The notes: generated from the sequence alone by a model not told the origin. Counted from the stretch's first letter, positions 23,564 through 33,662 are shown. The stretch: 64,000 nucleotides of DNA from Tricholoma matsutake (GCA_026075535.2 AP026550.1:4092001-4156000), one strand, 5' to 3'. Program-made: numbers and translations.

Positions 23564-24409
23564 GAGGATGAGGGCAAGACGGGGGCAACAACAGGGAGAC
23601 ACAGGACCATGGGAACCACACAACAACAGCCACACGGGACAAAGGGGGCCACAGCAGCAACCCAAGCAACAGATGAAGGCCAGGACCAAGAACAGCAGCA
23701 GCAGCGGACGATGATGAGCACTAGGACCAGGACAACAATGACGATGATGGGGGATGACAGACAGCTGACCCGGTAGTAATTTAGATCATATGCTGCTGTC
23801 GGGGCCTAGACTCATGATCTATGTAGCTGTATTAGGTACTAGTAGCACCCTAATGCATACCATTCTGAATATAATGGCTTTTTATTAAACTATTATTGTG
23901 TGATTATGGACTGATTATAGTAATGTTCTGTGGCACCTGCTATAATGACATATAATTATAGGAATCATATAATAACATATAATTATACCCTTATTATAAT
24001 ATAATTATGGAATTGGGTTTTTCCTGATGTAATCTGTTTCCAGGAGAAAAACTTGTGAACATTAGGGGGATAAAAGTCATTTTCCCACATATTCCTAGTT
24101 TTTTCTCTGTGGAAAAATAACTAATCTGTTTCTAGGTGAAAAAATTGTGGAAGTCAGGAGAAAATATGTTATTTTCACCAGATATAGAGAAAATGTGGGA
24201 AAAAAAGATATATTTCCCCTCATTTTCACCTGATTTTCTCCCAGGAATGGATGAGTTATTTTTGCTGAGCAAGAGCAAAGAGAAAAGTGTGGGGAAAACA
24301 ACATTTTTTTACTGATGATTCCTTTTATTTTTCCCCAGGGAAAAAGTGTCTTTTTTCCCTATTATTCCCAACATATTCTCCAGGGTAATATATTGCTCTG
24401 CCTCTTGTG

Positions 24410-25203
24410 TGGAGGTAAGGTCTGGCTGGTATCTGTTCCAAACATACAACAAATTACCTTCACTCAACACTCAAATGCCACTTCTTCTTCCATGCTTTGA
24501 CACTCAACTTCACTTCTTGACTAGTGTTGCCATTCTATGTCTCTGTCAGAACTATTCTTCTCTATACCCCATTTAAAGTGCCACAAGGAGTCCTTCAAAT
24601 CAAGGGATTTCAGAATGGTTGGATCTAGTCATCAAAGCATAAAGTTACCAGTGGGCCATGCTGAACATGTGCATACATGATTCTCAAGTGTTTAGTCCAT
24701 TCTTAATCATAATGAGTCTTATTAGTACAGGAAATCTATGCTTTCACACAAGCAGAAGGCTGCTTGACATGAGCTCTTCACAGCTCATGGACAGCGTGAC
24801 TCTCTGCATGCTAGAGCAACATTTACAAAACTGCAGATAAAGGAGGGGGAAGTCATGCTGAACAAGTTGTGCCAGGAGGCTTCCTTGGCTGACAGCCTTG
24901 TGGAAGAAGCTAGTGAGTACATCAGATACATTCAGGAGCATCTTCATCAAAATAAGATTTCTGAACTATCGCTATCTGACGATGAAGAAGCTGAACTTCC
25001 TCCCCTCACCTCTGATGTCAATTCAGACACAGCTTGGTCAAGTTTTGATGAAATCACAACTCGTAGTCTTTCTGATGCAGATGATGATGAAGCAGCTGAC
25101 AGGAAACCTTCCCCAAAGGTATCTTCACCTGATACTGTTCCCTTGACAGAAGCAGTGCTGAAGAAATTGCAGGCTGGTTTATGTGAACGAGAAGCAAGTC
25201 AAC
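24410..25203. other. Unassigned interval between CACTA-like element and Gypsy-2
   Basis: About 800 bp that may be older sequence into which both neighbours inserted. The only notable content is a truncated acidic reading frame, listed separately. No terminal repeats or RNA genes are seen. Confidence 0.35.
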
Positions 25204-25208
25204 TGTAA
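24855..25208 (+). pseudogene. Truncated acidic reading frame of unknown family
   Basis: 117 codons beginning MLNKLCQEASLADSLVEE, with acidic runs (LSDDEEAELPP, SDADDDEAADR) and a Ser/Pro/Thr-rich end. The stop codon TAA at 25206-25208 belongs to the first bases of a marY1-type LTR stub (25204-25217), so the original frame was longer and was cut by transposon insertion. I do not recognise the family. Codon periodicity looks coding-like, but it could be part of an older transposon. Confidence 0.35.
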
Positions 25209-25217
25209 GGGGACTAG
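25204..25217 (+). repeat. 14-nt stub of a marY1-type LTR 5' terminus
   Basis: The sequence tgtaaggggactag equals the first 14 bases of the marY1-type LTRs at 25970 and 31591 and ends exactly where the Gypsy-2 LTR begins (25218). It is probably the remnant of an LTR interrupted by Gypsy-2. The matching remainder is not present on the far side (38069 onward). Confidence 0.5.
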
Positions 25218-25920
25218 TGTTAAGACTATAGGTCTTTAACTCAGCCTTGGCTTCGTATGTCACAGTTGGACTTTCCAACTATATCGGTATTGCACTAGGA
25301 GGCTTTCCTAGTGTATCGGGCTTCTGGCCTTCACTTGGGTACTTCCTCAAGTCGTTATGGCTATCCATACTCAGAGGCTTTCTGAGTAGACCGTCGGTTC
25401 ATGTATCACAGTTGGAGGCTTTCCAACTGTCGAGTTTGGGTTATCACAGCTAGGGGCTTCCTAAGCTGTCGAGTGTTCTGGTTGAGTCTAAGACTGTTGA
25501 TTGAATTAGGTCAAGCTAAGGAATACAGGCAGTATTACTGTAGCTTATATACAATTCAGAAATGTCTATCATCCAATCAGAATATGAGACCCTTGTCAAG
25601 TAATAATAGAAAGAACAATAGAACAATAAGCCTCATGCCTAGCATGAGGTGTCCGATGGCATGGAGTGCTGCAGTGCAGCATGTCAAAGAACAATAAAAG
25701 ATAAGCCTCATGCCAAGCATGAGGCGTCTGATGTCACAGATCCAATGTCAAGGGTCCGATGTCAAGGGATGCTGTTGCGCAGCATGTTGAATGGTGGGAG
25801 TCAGGCATCGAAGCGTCTCCCATCAGAATGAGTCAAGTCAAATGCAAAGGAAAAATGAAATACCCGGCCTTGCCGGCGTACATCTGGTTGTCCTGGGTTA
25901 CGATAACAAAAATTGTAACA
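25218..25920 (-). repeat. Gypsy-2 3' LTR (703 bp)
   Basis: Matches the 37364-38068 LTR along its whole length with several dozen differences and small indels, pointing to an old insertion or two separate origins. It carries the same series of hairpins as the other LTR, partly decayed: the first has lost bases of its loop. Confidence 0.82.
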
Positions 25921-25969
25921 TCACCCTCTCCCTATCTTCGAAGTCACTGACTTCAATCAACATCTTTTC

Positions 25970-26395
25970 TGTAAGGGGACTAGGGGGGTGCCCTGTGTGT
26001 TTTTCCTATTTTTTATGTTCGTCCCATATTTTTCCCCACCTCATTTCCTTCTATTCTTCATTTTCTATGATTTTTCTGGATTTTATTACTAATTTTCCCT
26101 TGCTATCATGTTTGTATATGTTGACACTTTTATATTTAGAGGCGGAGTACCCCTTCCGACACATACCCCTTGGTATGATGTCATTCGGCGGCCTTGATCT
26201 GCCTATCTCCGCCTTTTTCTATTTTTAGGTTATATTTGATTTTTGTCGTCTTCACATATACTGGGCATCAGCAAGGGGATCCTTAGAGTTTTCTCTTCGG
26301 ATTTCCCTTTGCTAGGTGCGCCCCCAATCCCTGTATTATGTAGCATAATTTTAACTTCGGATTTCCCTTTGCTAGAGGCTCAGGTTGCCCTTATA
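25970..26395 (+). repeat. marY1 5' LTR (426 bp)
   Basis: Starts TGTAAGGGGACTAGG and ends CCCTTATA. It differs from the 3' LTR at four sites, all C/T transitions. It contains an internal direct repeat of the word cttcggatttccctttgcta in its last 110 bases. Termini are not the usual TG...CA: the right end is TATA, confirmed by the TTTTC target duplication. Confidence 0.9.
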
Positions 26396-26561
26396 GTAGA
26401 AAACTCTCCCCCAAGGCCCGAAAATCGCGAACGTGCTGCCCAAAATAGGCAGGTATGGACTGGACGATGCTTCCCAAAGCTCCACAGAGTCCCTACACAC
26501 CGTTCCAGATACTCTCGCCTTTATCACGCCGCCATTTTCGCCAAACGTGCTCCCTAGCGAC

Positions 26562-27680
26562 ATGGACACATCAGAACGCTTCGACGCGCTTGAAAGCGAT
26601 GTTTCCGGAATGCGCGCGCAAATCGACTCGCTTAAATCTACGATTGAAAACTTCGTTAGGACCCTCCAGGCTAACCCTACGACTAATAGTTCCCCCTTCA
26701 CGACTCCAAGCGCACCCAACAACGACATTTTGCCAAACGCGTCCACTAAGGAACGTGCCCAGATCAAACCGTCCCCCCCCGCCGAATTTAATGGTGCACG
26801 TGCGCAGGGACGTGCATTCCTTAATTCCTGTGAGTTATACATTAGTCTCCAGTCGCATCAATTCGTCGATGAGGCTGCAAAAATTTATTGGGCCTTCACA
26901 TACATGAAATCTGAACGCGCCTATCTCTATGTGGACCGTATCCTACGTCAAACTAAAGAACTCGGTTCTCTACCTTTCTCCACTTGGGGTGACTTTCGAG
27001 CTGAGTTCGTACGCCACTTCTGCCCCCTCAATGAACGCCACCGAGCAGTGACACGACTTGAGTCATCCACTTACCACCAGGGACGTCGATCCGTGGACGA
27101 CTATATCGATGAGTTCAAGGATTTGGTGGACATGGCAGGGTATGGGAGTGGGTTACCAGTGGTGGTGAAGTTCCGACGGGGGCTCAACTGAGAAATTCAG
27201 GACCAGATTGCACAGATGTTGGAAGGGCGCCCAGCGGATGATGATATCCTTGCTTGGTATGAAGCTGCTTCACTCTGTGACAAGAACCGACTCACAAATG
27301 CGGCGTTTAATGCTGCATTCCATGCTCCAACTACCACTCATACACCCTACACCTTCAATCGAAGCCTCCCCCGCCCTAACCCCATTCCTGCTCGTCAAAC
27401 TCCCACACCAGCCGTCAATGTCCCAGTACCAATGGATGTTGATGCAGCCTGCAGCCGTGCACGTAAGTTGGATCTCTGCTACCGTTGTGGGGAACCTGGA
27501 CACAGGGCTGGAGCGTGTCCCCATCATCAGGATATCTGCATGCTCACCCCCGAGGGACGAGACGAACTCCTGCAAGATTTGTTGGCACTTGTAGATGTTG
27601 AGGAAGCGAAGGATCAAGTTGCAGAGGAGGTTAAGCTGGAAGTTGTAGAGGAGCAGGATTTTCCTATTCGCAGCGAGTGA
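26562..27680 (+). pseudogene. marY1 gag with one in-frame stop
   Basis: Gag-like frame from the first in-frame ATG at 26562 (MDTSERFDALESDVSGMR) to TGA at 27678-27680. It contains a retrotransposon gag core (YWAFTYMKSERAYLYVDRI, WGDFRAEFVRHFCPLNERH, YIDEFKDLVDMAGY) and a CCHC zinc knuckle CYRCGEPGHRAGAC near 27479. A TGA at 27189-27191 interrupts the frame just after VKFRRGLN; a single C-to-T change in CGA would explain it, since sense coding resumes at once. Upstream codons to 26433 are open but have no ATG. Gag would be truncated to 209 aa unless the stop is read through. Confidence 0.75.
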
Positions 27681-30600
27681 ATCGTACGCCCTCACTGCCT
27701 GTCCATAACCGCTTTGAAGTCTTGTCAGTTGAATCCCCGGAGAATGAATCCATTTCTGTGACTGCTCCCCTCTCTGACCCTTCGAAGTTGGCTAAAGACG
27801 TACCTGCTCTCCCCATCTCTCCTTCTACTCCACGTCCCAAAATTAAATCATGGGAGCGTAAACTACCACGCAAGTATATTGTGGCATCCACTCCCTCTGC
27901 ACATTCCTTAAACCTAGCCATCGAACTGCAGACGACCAACACTGGACAGATACTCAGTGTCTCTGCACTCCTGGACTCTGGTGCGACTGGTCTCTTCATC
28001 GATTCCCATCTGGTACAACAACATTGTCTAAATACTCGCTCACTCTCACGTCCGATACCTGTATATAATGTGGATGGATCCCCAAATGAAGCTGGTGCCA
28101 TCCGAGAGGTTGCAGACCTGGTTCTCCGTTACAAAGATCATAGTGAGCGTGCCCTTTTTGCTGTCACTCAATTAGGAAAGCAAAAGGCAATTTTGGGATA
28201 TCCATGGCTTCGAGACCATAACCCAGAGGTCGACTGGCGCACCGGGGAGGTTACCATGAGCCGATGTCCATCCCGCTGTCGGACGTGTTTCACAGAAGCC
28301 AGGCAAGAACGTCGTGGACAGAAGGCGGCAATACGACGAACTCAGAAGTGTCGTGCTGGACCCCTGCCTATACCTGAAGTGGAATTAGAAGGGGTTCCTG
28401 ATCTAATGCCGGACTCGGATGATGATGATGAGGACCCAGAGGAAGTGGAGGAGGGTGATCAGATCTTCTACACTGCGATTCGCTCATCGCATGAGGTGTG
28501 TGCCACATCGAACATATCCCAATGCCTTGCCAAGGCCTTCCACAAAAACAACGCTGCTAAATCCTCTACTAACTCCTTACTCCCTCATCTCCATGAGTTT
28601 GAAGACGTGTTCTCCAAGGAGTCATTCGACTCTCTTCCTGCGCGTAAGCCATGGGATCACGCGATCGAACTCACCCCCGGCGCAACCCCTTCATCCTGCA
28701 AGGTCTATCCTCTCTCTCTGGAGGAACAACGGCAGCTTGACCAGTTCATCGACGAGCACCTGGCCTCTGGACGTATTCGACCATCGAAGTCACCCATGGC
28801 CTCTCCCTTTTTCTTTGTCAAGAAGAAGGATGGCTCACTTCGACCGGTTCAAGACTACAGAAGACTCAACAACATCACGGTCAAAAATCGCTACCCACTA
28901 CCCCTCATCTCTGAACTCGTAAACCAGCTCCATGGAGCCCGATACTTCACCAAGCTCGATGTCCGTTGGGGCTATAATAATGTGAGGATAAAGGAGGGAG
29001 ATGAGTGGAAGGCAGCCTTTCGTACCAACCATGGTCTTTTTGAACCGCTTGTCATGTTCTTTGGCCTTACTAATAGCCCTGCCACCTTTCAGACCATGAT
29101 GAACGACATCTTCCATGACCTCATCCTCGAAGGCGTTGTCTGCATCTATCTCGACGACATCCTCATCTTCACTCGCACGGTTGAAGAGCACCGTCGCATC
29201 ACGCGCCTCGTCCTAGAGCGACTTCGACGGTACAAACTCTACCTTCGTCAGGACAAATGCGAGTTCAAAAGGACCAAGATCGAGTACCTCAGCCTGATTA
29301 TCTCAGAGGGTCAAGTGGAGATGGATCCTATCAAGGTAAATGGGGTCACAGCTTGGCCGATGCCCACAAACAAGAAGGAGGTGCAGTCTTTCCTGGGCTT
29401 CATCAATTTTTATCGGCGTTTTATCAAGGATTTCTCACATCATGCACGACCGCTGTTCGACTTGACAGGAAAGCAGGCATGGAGGTGGGATAATGCACAA
29501 CAGGAGGCATTCGAAAAGCTTAAGGAGATGGTCACTTCTGCTCTGATCCTTACCTTTGCTGACGATTCGCGTCCTTTTCGTGTAGAAGCCGACAGTTCTG
29601 ACTTTGCGACGGGCGCTGTGTTGTCTCAGCAGTCTCCGGAGGACCAGAAGTGGCATCCTGTTGCATTCTACTCCAAAAGCCTTAGTGCTGTAGAGAGAAA
29701 CTACGAGATCCATGACAAGGAGATGTTGGCGATAATGCGTGCGCTTGAGGAGTGGCGACACTTCCTCGAGGGTGCCCAACACAAGGTGGAAATTTGGACG
29801 GATCACAAGAACCTCGAGTACTTCATGACGGCCAAGAAATTGAACCGTCGTCAAGCTCGTTGGTCCCTGTATCTATCTAGATTCGACTTCTCCTTGCACC
29901 ACCGTCCGGGTCGCAGCATGGGGAAGACCGATGCCCTATCCCGACGTGCAGACCATGGGGATGGCAGCGGTGACAACCAAAACATTGTGCTGTTGCAGCC
30001 AGACCTGTTCACCATTCGGGCACTGGAAGGCATCGCACCCCAGGGCGAGGAGCGGGACATTCTACGTGACATTTGTCGCGCAAACCATAGCGGTTTACAT
30101 GAGGATGTTGTCGCCCGAGCTGTTAAAGAACTGAGGAAGGGATCGACCCTTTCCTTACGTGCGGCAGAGTGGGCTGAAAAGGAGGACTTGTTGTATTTCA
30201 GGGATCGCATCTATGTTCCCAATGACCCAGACCTTCGCCGGCGCATCATATCCCAACACCATGACTCACAGATTGCTGGCCACCCCGGATGCTGGAAGAC
30301 CTTGGAGCTCACCTCACGGAACTATTGGTGGCCACAAATGTCACGGCTCATTGGTCAGTATTGTCGCACTTGTGACCTTTGCTTACGCACCAAGGTCCCT
30401 CGTCGCAAGCCTATTGGTGAGCTACACCCTCTTCCTGTTCCAGAGAGTCGTTGGGATGTCGTCAGCGTCGACTTTGTGGTGGAATTGCCAGAGTCAAATG
30501 GGTTTGATGTGGTGATGTGCACAGTTGACTCAGTGGGAAAACGTGCTCACTTCATTCCCACTCACACCACTGTCAGTGCCCTAGGTGCCGCTCAACTCTA

Positions 30601-31549
30601 CCTCCACCACGTGTGGAAATTACATGGACTTCCTGGTGCCTTCCTCTCAGATCGTGGCCCTCAGTTCATGGCAGAGTTCACTCGTGAGCTGTACCGACTC
30701 CTGGGGATCAAACTCCTTGCTTCAACTGCTTATCACCCACAAACTGATGGCCAGACGGAGCGAGTCAACCAGGAACTGGAGCAGTACATCCGCCTCTTTG
30801 TCAATGAACACCAGGACGATTGGGATAATCTCCTTCCTTTGGCCGAGTTCGGGTACAACAACCATGTCCATGCTTCCACTCAACAGACCCCTTTCCTCTT
30901 AGACACTGGACAACATCCACGCATGGGATTTGAACCTTGCCAAACTCCCTCACACATCGAGACAGTGAATGAGTTCACAGAATGCATGAGGGATAGCTTG
31001 GAGGAGGCAAGGGCAGCCTTAGCAAAGGCGAAGGATGACATGGCGCGATTTTACAACCAGCGCCACTCCCCAACCCCTCAGTACAAGGTTGGTGATCGAG
31101 TTTATCTCGACTCCAGTGACATCTCCACTACACGTCCATCCAAGAAACTCGCTCATCGCTTCTTGGGACCTTTCCCCATTGTCAAGTGCGTTGGAACACA
31201 TGCCTATCGTCTACGCCTCCCAGCCTCCATGTCCAGACTCCATCCCATCTTCCATGTTGTCAAATTGCTTCCAGCTCCCCCAGATCCGTTCCCGGGATGC
31301 CATTCACACCCACCACCACCACCTACAGTGATCGAGGGAGAACCCCAATATGAAGTCGAGTCAATCTTGGACAGCCGTTTGCGTCGAGGAAAACTCCAGT
31401 ATTTGGTACATTGGAAGGGTTATGGGTATGAGGAGAACTCATGGGTCGAAGAGTCTGACGTAAATGCCCCTCGGTTAATCAAGGAATTCCACCGACGGCA
31501 CACTGCTGCACCGCGTCGCATTCAAGTCACGGACTTTGGTCGTATATGA
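27677..31549 (+). CDS. marY1 pol polyprotein (protease-RT-RNase H-integrase-chromodomain)
   Basis: Open frame of 1,290 codons in the -1 frame relative to gag. The pol frame is open from 27635, overlapping gag by ~45 nt, so expression by -1 frameshifting is plausible; there is no ATG at the start. Domains: protease with LLDSGATGLF (residues ~99-106); RT with FFVKKKDGSLRPVQDYR and catalytic YLDD (~491); RNase H with EADSSDFATGAVLS; integrase zinc finger H..H..CRTCDLC (~860-895) and the Asp/Asp/Glu core with SVDFVVELP (~930), SDRGPQF (~992) and TDGQTERVNQEL; then a C-terminal chromodomain (YLVHWKGYGYEENSWVEE, ~1235-1255). Chromodomains direct integration to heterochromatin in this class. No inactivating change is visible in pol. 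Confidence 0.88.
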   Translation: MNRTPSLPVHNRFEVLSVESPENESISVTAPLSDPSKLAKDVPALPISPSTPRPKIKSWERKLPRKYIVASTPSAHSLNLAIELQTTNTGQILSVSALLDSGATGLFIDSHLVQQHCLNTRSLSRPIPVYNVDGSPNEAGAIREVADLVLRYKDHSERALFAVTQLGKQKAILGYPWLRDHNPEVDWRTGEVTMSRCPSRCRTCFTEARQERRGQKAAIRRTQKCRAGPLPIPEVELEGVPDLMPDSDDDDEDPEEVEEGDQIFYTAIRSSHEVCATSNISQCLAKAFHKNNAAKSSTNSLLPHLHEFEDVFSKESFDSLPARKPWDHAIELTPGATPSSCKVYPLSLEEQRQLDQFIDEHLASGRIRPSKSPMASPFFFVKKKDGSLRPVQDYRRLNNITVKNRYPLPLISELVNQLHGARYFTKLDVRWGYNNVRIKEGDEWKAAFRTNHGLFEPLVMFFGLTNSPATFQTMMNDIFHDLILEGVVCIYLDDILIFTRTVEEHRRITRLVLERLRRYKLYLRQDKCEFKRTKIEYLSLIISEGQVEMDPIKVNGVTAWPMPTNKKEVQSFLGFINFYRRFIKDFSHHARPLFDLTGKQAWRWDNAQQEAFEKLKEMVTSALILTFADDSRPFRVEADSSDFATGAVLSQQSPEDQKWHPVAFYSKSLSAVERNYEIHDKEMLAIMRALEEWRHFLEGAQHKVEIWTDHKNLEYFMTAKKLNRRQARWSLYLSRFDFSLHHRPGRSMGKTDALSRRADHGDGSGDNQNIVLLQPDLFTIRALEGIAPQGEERDILRDICRANHSGLHEDVVARAVKELRKGSTLSLRAAEWAEKEDLLYFRDRIYVPNDPDLRRRIISQHHDSQIAGHPGCWKTLELTSRNYWWPQMSRLIGQYCRTCDLCLRTKVPRRKPIGELHPLPVPESRWDVVSVDFVVELPESNGFDVVMCTVDSVGKRAHFIPTHTTVSALGAAQLYLHHVWKLHGLPGAFLSDRGPQFMAEFTRELYRLLGIKLLASTAYHPQTDGQTERVNQELEQYIRLFVNEHQDDWDNLLPLAEFGYNNHVHASTQQTPFLLDTGQHPRMGFEPCQTPSHIETVNEFTECMRDSLEEARAALAKAKDDMARFYNQRHSPTPQYKVGDRVYLDSSDISTTRPSKKLAHRFLGPFPIVKCVGTHAYRLRLPASMSRLHPIFHVVKLLPAPPDPFPGCHSHPPPPPTVIEGEPQYEVESILDSRLRRGKLQYLVHWKGYGYEENSWVEESDVNAPRLIKEFHRRHTAAPRRIQVTDFGRI

Positions 31550-31590
31550 TTTCGAATGCATCGGGGCGATGCATCTTAGAGAGGGGGTGA

Positions 31591-32016
31591 TGTAAGGGGA
31601 CTAGGGGGGTGCCCTGTGTGTTTTTCCTATTTTTTATGTTCGTCCCATATTTTTCCCCACCTCATTTCCTTCTATTCTTCATTTTCTATGATTTTTCTGG
31701 ATTTTATTACTAATTTTCCCTTGCTATCATGTTTGTATATGTTGACACTTTTATATTTAGAGGCGGAGTACCCCTTCCGACACATACCCCTTGGTATGAT
31801 GTCATTCGGCGGCCTTGATCCGCCTATCTCCGCCTTTTTCTATTTTTAGGTTATATTTGATTTTTGTCGTCTTCACATATACTGGGCATCAGCAAGGGGA
31901 TCCTTAGAGTTTTCTCTTCGGATTTCCCTTTGCTAGGTGTGCCCCCAATCCCTGTATTATGTAGTATAATTTTAACTTCGGATTTCCCTTTGCTAGAGGC
32001 TCAGGTTGCCCTCATA
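31591..32016 (+). repeat. marY1 3' LTR (426 bp)
   Basis: Second LTR, preceded by gagagggggtga, a purine-rich tract suited to plus-strand priming. Four transitions separate it from the 5' copy. Confidence 0.9.
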
Positions 32017-32408
32017 TTTTCCTCTTCTCTAATCAGGAGGTGGGGGGGGGGTCATGGGGTGCAATGGAGAAATAAATCATGTCCGAACTCGGACCATGAT
32101 TGGATTCTTCTCGTTCATGCTGCCTTGGGCAGTGGCGTCAATGAGTTGGTGGTGTCATTAGAAAGGGGGTTCTCGTAGGGCATTGTAAAATGGAGAATTC
32201 AATGTCTGTAATCGGGGGTTTGAGTCTTGGTCAAAAGATTGCATAAAGGCAGAATGCGAAGGTAAGGGCTGTTGCAACAGCTAGGATCGTGCCAATGACG
32301 ATGGCGAGAATCTCTATTCCAGTGAGCATGGTTCATCTTGTCATGCCATCATGGGTTCGTCCTTTTCTTTTCTAGAGGTGGTTGTTTTGGTCTCGGTTTC
32401 TACAGCTG

Positions 32409-32861
32409 TCATTGCTGTTTATATGCCCCTAGGATTGTCTTGGCATGTTTCAGGTTTCCCTCAGGCTCCCATGAGTTCTCCGAGGTCGGGTATCTGACCC
32501 ACTTCACTAGGAAGTGCATGGTCCTTCCTTTCTTCTTGTGTCCAATGATTGCTTCCACCTCATACTCCAATTTGCCTTCTATCAGGTTGGGCAGTGGTTC
32601 TGGGAAGTTTGGTCCATGTGTCTCAGTTTCTTTGTATGGGGAAAGAAGTGCCGCGTGGAATACCGGGTGTATTTTCCACTGTTCTGGCAACTTCAGTTGA
32701 TAGGAGAGTGGGCTCAGGACCTTCTCGATAGAGAATGGTCCTTCTCTTTTCGGTGCGAGCTTCTTTGTTGCATGAGTCATTCTGAGGTTCTTCGCTTCTA
32801 GCCACACTCTGTCTCCTTCTTTGAATGGGGTGAAGTGCCTTGTTGTTCTTTCCGCCATCAC
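32409..32861 (-). pseudogene. Gypsy-2 integrase tail and chromodomain
   Basis: 151 codons: GDRVWLEAKNLRM, LAPKREGPFSIEKVLSPLSY, HPVFHAALLSPYKET, then a chromodomain (YEVEAIIGHKKKGR, FLVKWVRYPTSENSWEPE). It is separated from the integrase core by a stop near 32.9 kb. This family is distinct from marY1 in sequence and linker. Confidence 0.75.
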
Positions 32862-32921
32862 TTGTCTGGCTAACTCGTGAGTTGCCTTTGCTTCATCTCA
32901 GGCCTGTTGCAGTGTGACAAT

Positions 32922-33653
32922 TCACTTCTCTATGGCCAGTATGTTCATTTTCAGGTATGGGAGTGGGATCGCCTTGGGCTCATAGCCCATCATGAGGTAG
33001 AACAGGGAGTTCTTCTGTATGGAGTGCATTCTCTGGTTGTGCGTGAACTCTGTGGTCGGGAGGAGGTGCTTCCAATTCTCCTGATTGTTCGAGCAGAAGA
33101 TCCGTAGGTACACTTCCACTTCTTGATTCACCCGTTCTGTCTCCCCATCGGTCTGGGGATGGTATGCCGTGCTCATTGCCAGCTTGATTCCAAGCAATCT
33201 TCCTAGTTCCTGGAAGAGCTGCGAGGCAAATCTGGGATCTCTGTCGGAGATGATCTTGTCTGGGAGGCTGAATTGTTTGTAGACATTGTCTAGGTAGAGG
33301 GTGGCTGCTCCCAATGCATCTACAGTTTTCCTGCAAGGGATAAAAATTACCCCCTTCGTAAGCCCATGGTCTACCATGACCATGAGTGCATCATAACCAT
33401 TGGACTCTGGTAGGTCAGTTATGAAATCTGTCATCACCATCGCGAATGGTCTTGTCGCTTCAGATTTGATCAGTTGTAGCGGGGGGTTCGTCGGGTGCAT
33501 GTTGACCTTCATCTGCTGGCATATTGCGCATCCAGCAATGTAGTTCTTGATGTATGTCATCATCCCTGGCCACCAGTAGTCTCTCCTGATCATTTCAGTT
33601 GTTTGCCATTGTCCCGGGTGTCCGCTGGTCACTCCTTCGTGGTACTTTTGCAC
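32922..33653 (-). pseudogene. Gypsy-2 integrase core
   Basis: Starts in the zinc-binding region (H..TSGHPGQWQTTEMIRR, YIAGCAICQQMK) and carries the catalytic core: MVMTDFITDLPESNGYDAL, IISDRDPRFASQLFQEL and TAYHPQTDGETERVNQE. The frame is closed by stops on both sides. No activity is expected. Confidence 0.75.
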
Positions 33654-33662
33654 CAGCTTCTT

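Larger units (their letters stand above)
21269..24409. mobile_element. Transposase-less CACTA-like element with long inverted repeats
   Basis: The two ends are inverted copies over roughly 130 bp: the left starts CACAAGAGGCAGAGCAATAT and the right ends with its complement. The element is flanked by a 3-bp direct repeat TGG (21266-21268, 24410-24412), as in CACTA-group elements. Subterminal sequence on both sides is full of short TTTTCCC / GGGAAAA words, also a CACTA trait. The interior lacks a recognisable transposase and holds three hairpin-intron modules, a hAT insertion at 22283-22771 and a low-complexity acidic-repeat frame. It may have been mobilised in trans by Plavaka/CACTA transposases. 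Confidence 0.75.
25970..32016 (+). mobile_element. marY1: marY1-like Ty3/Gypsy chromovirus, full length (6,047 bp)
   Basis: Complete LTR retrotransposon: LTRs 25970-26395 and 31591-32016 (both 426 bp, four transitions apart), flanked by the 5-bp duplication TTTTC (25965-25969, 32017-32021). Internal order is gag, protease, RT, RNase H, integrase, chromodomain. Pol is uninterrupted for 1,290 codons; gag has one TGA. Length and LTR size equal what I recall for marY1 of Tricholoma matsutake, hence the name; this is memory, not a search result. It sits inside Gypsy-2 in the opposite orientation. At least two decayed relatives are in the window (46.05-58.78 kb and 49.83-51.54 kb). Confidence 0.85.

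Noticed and set aside
23129..23689. 186-codon minus-strand frame, hydrophobic, Val/Leu/Cys-rich
   Set aside because: Exact antisense of the acidic GAT/GAC repeat; its length follows from repeat composition, with no domain or signal.
25204..25217. LTR stub as pure coincidence
   Set aside because: A 14-base match starting exactly at an LTR terminus and ending at another LTR is unlikely by chance, so it was kept as a finding with moderate confidence.
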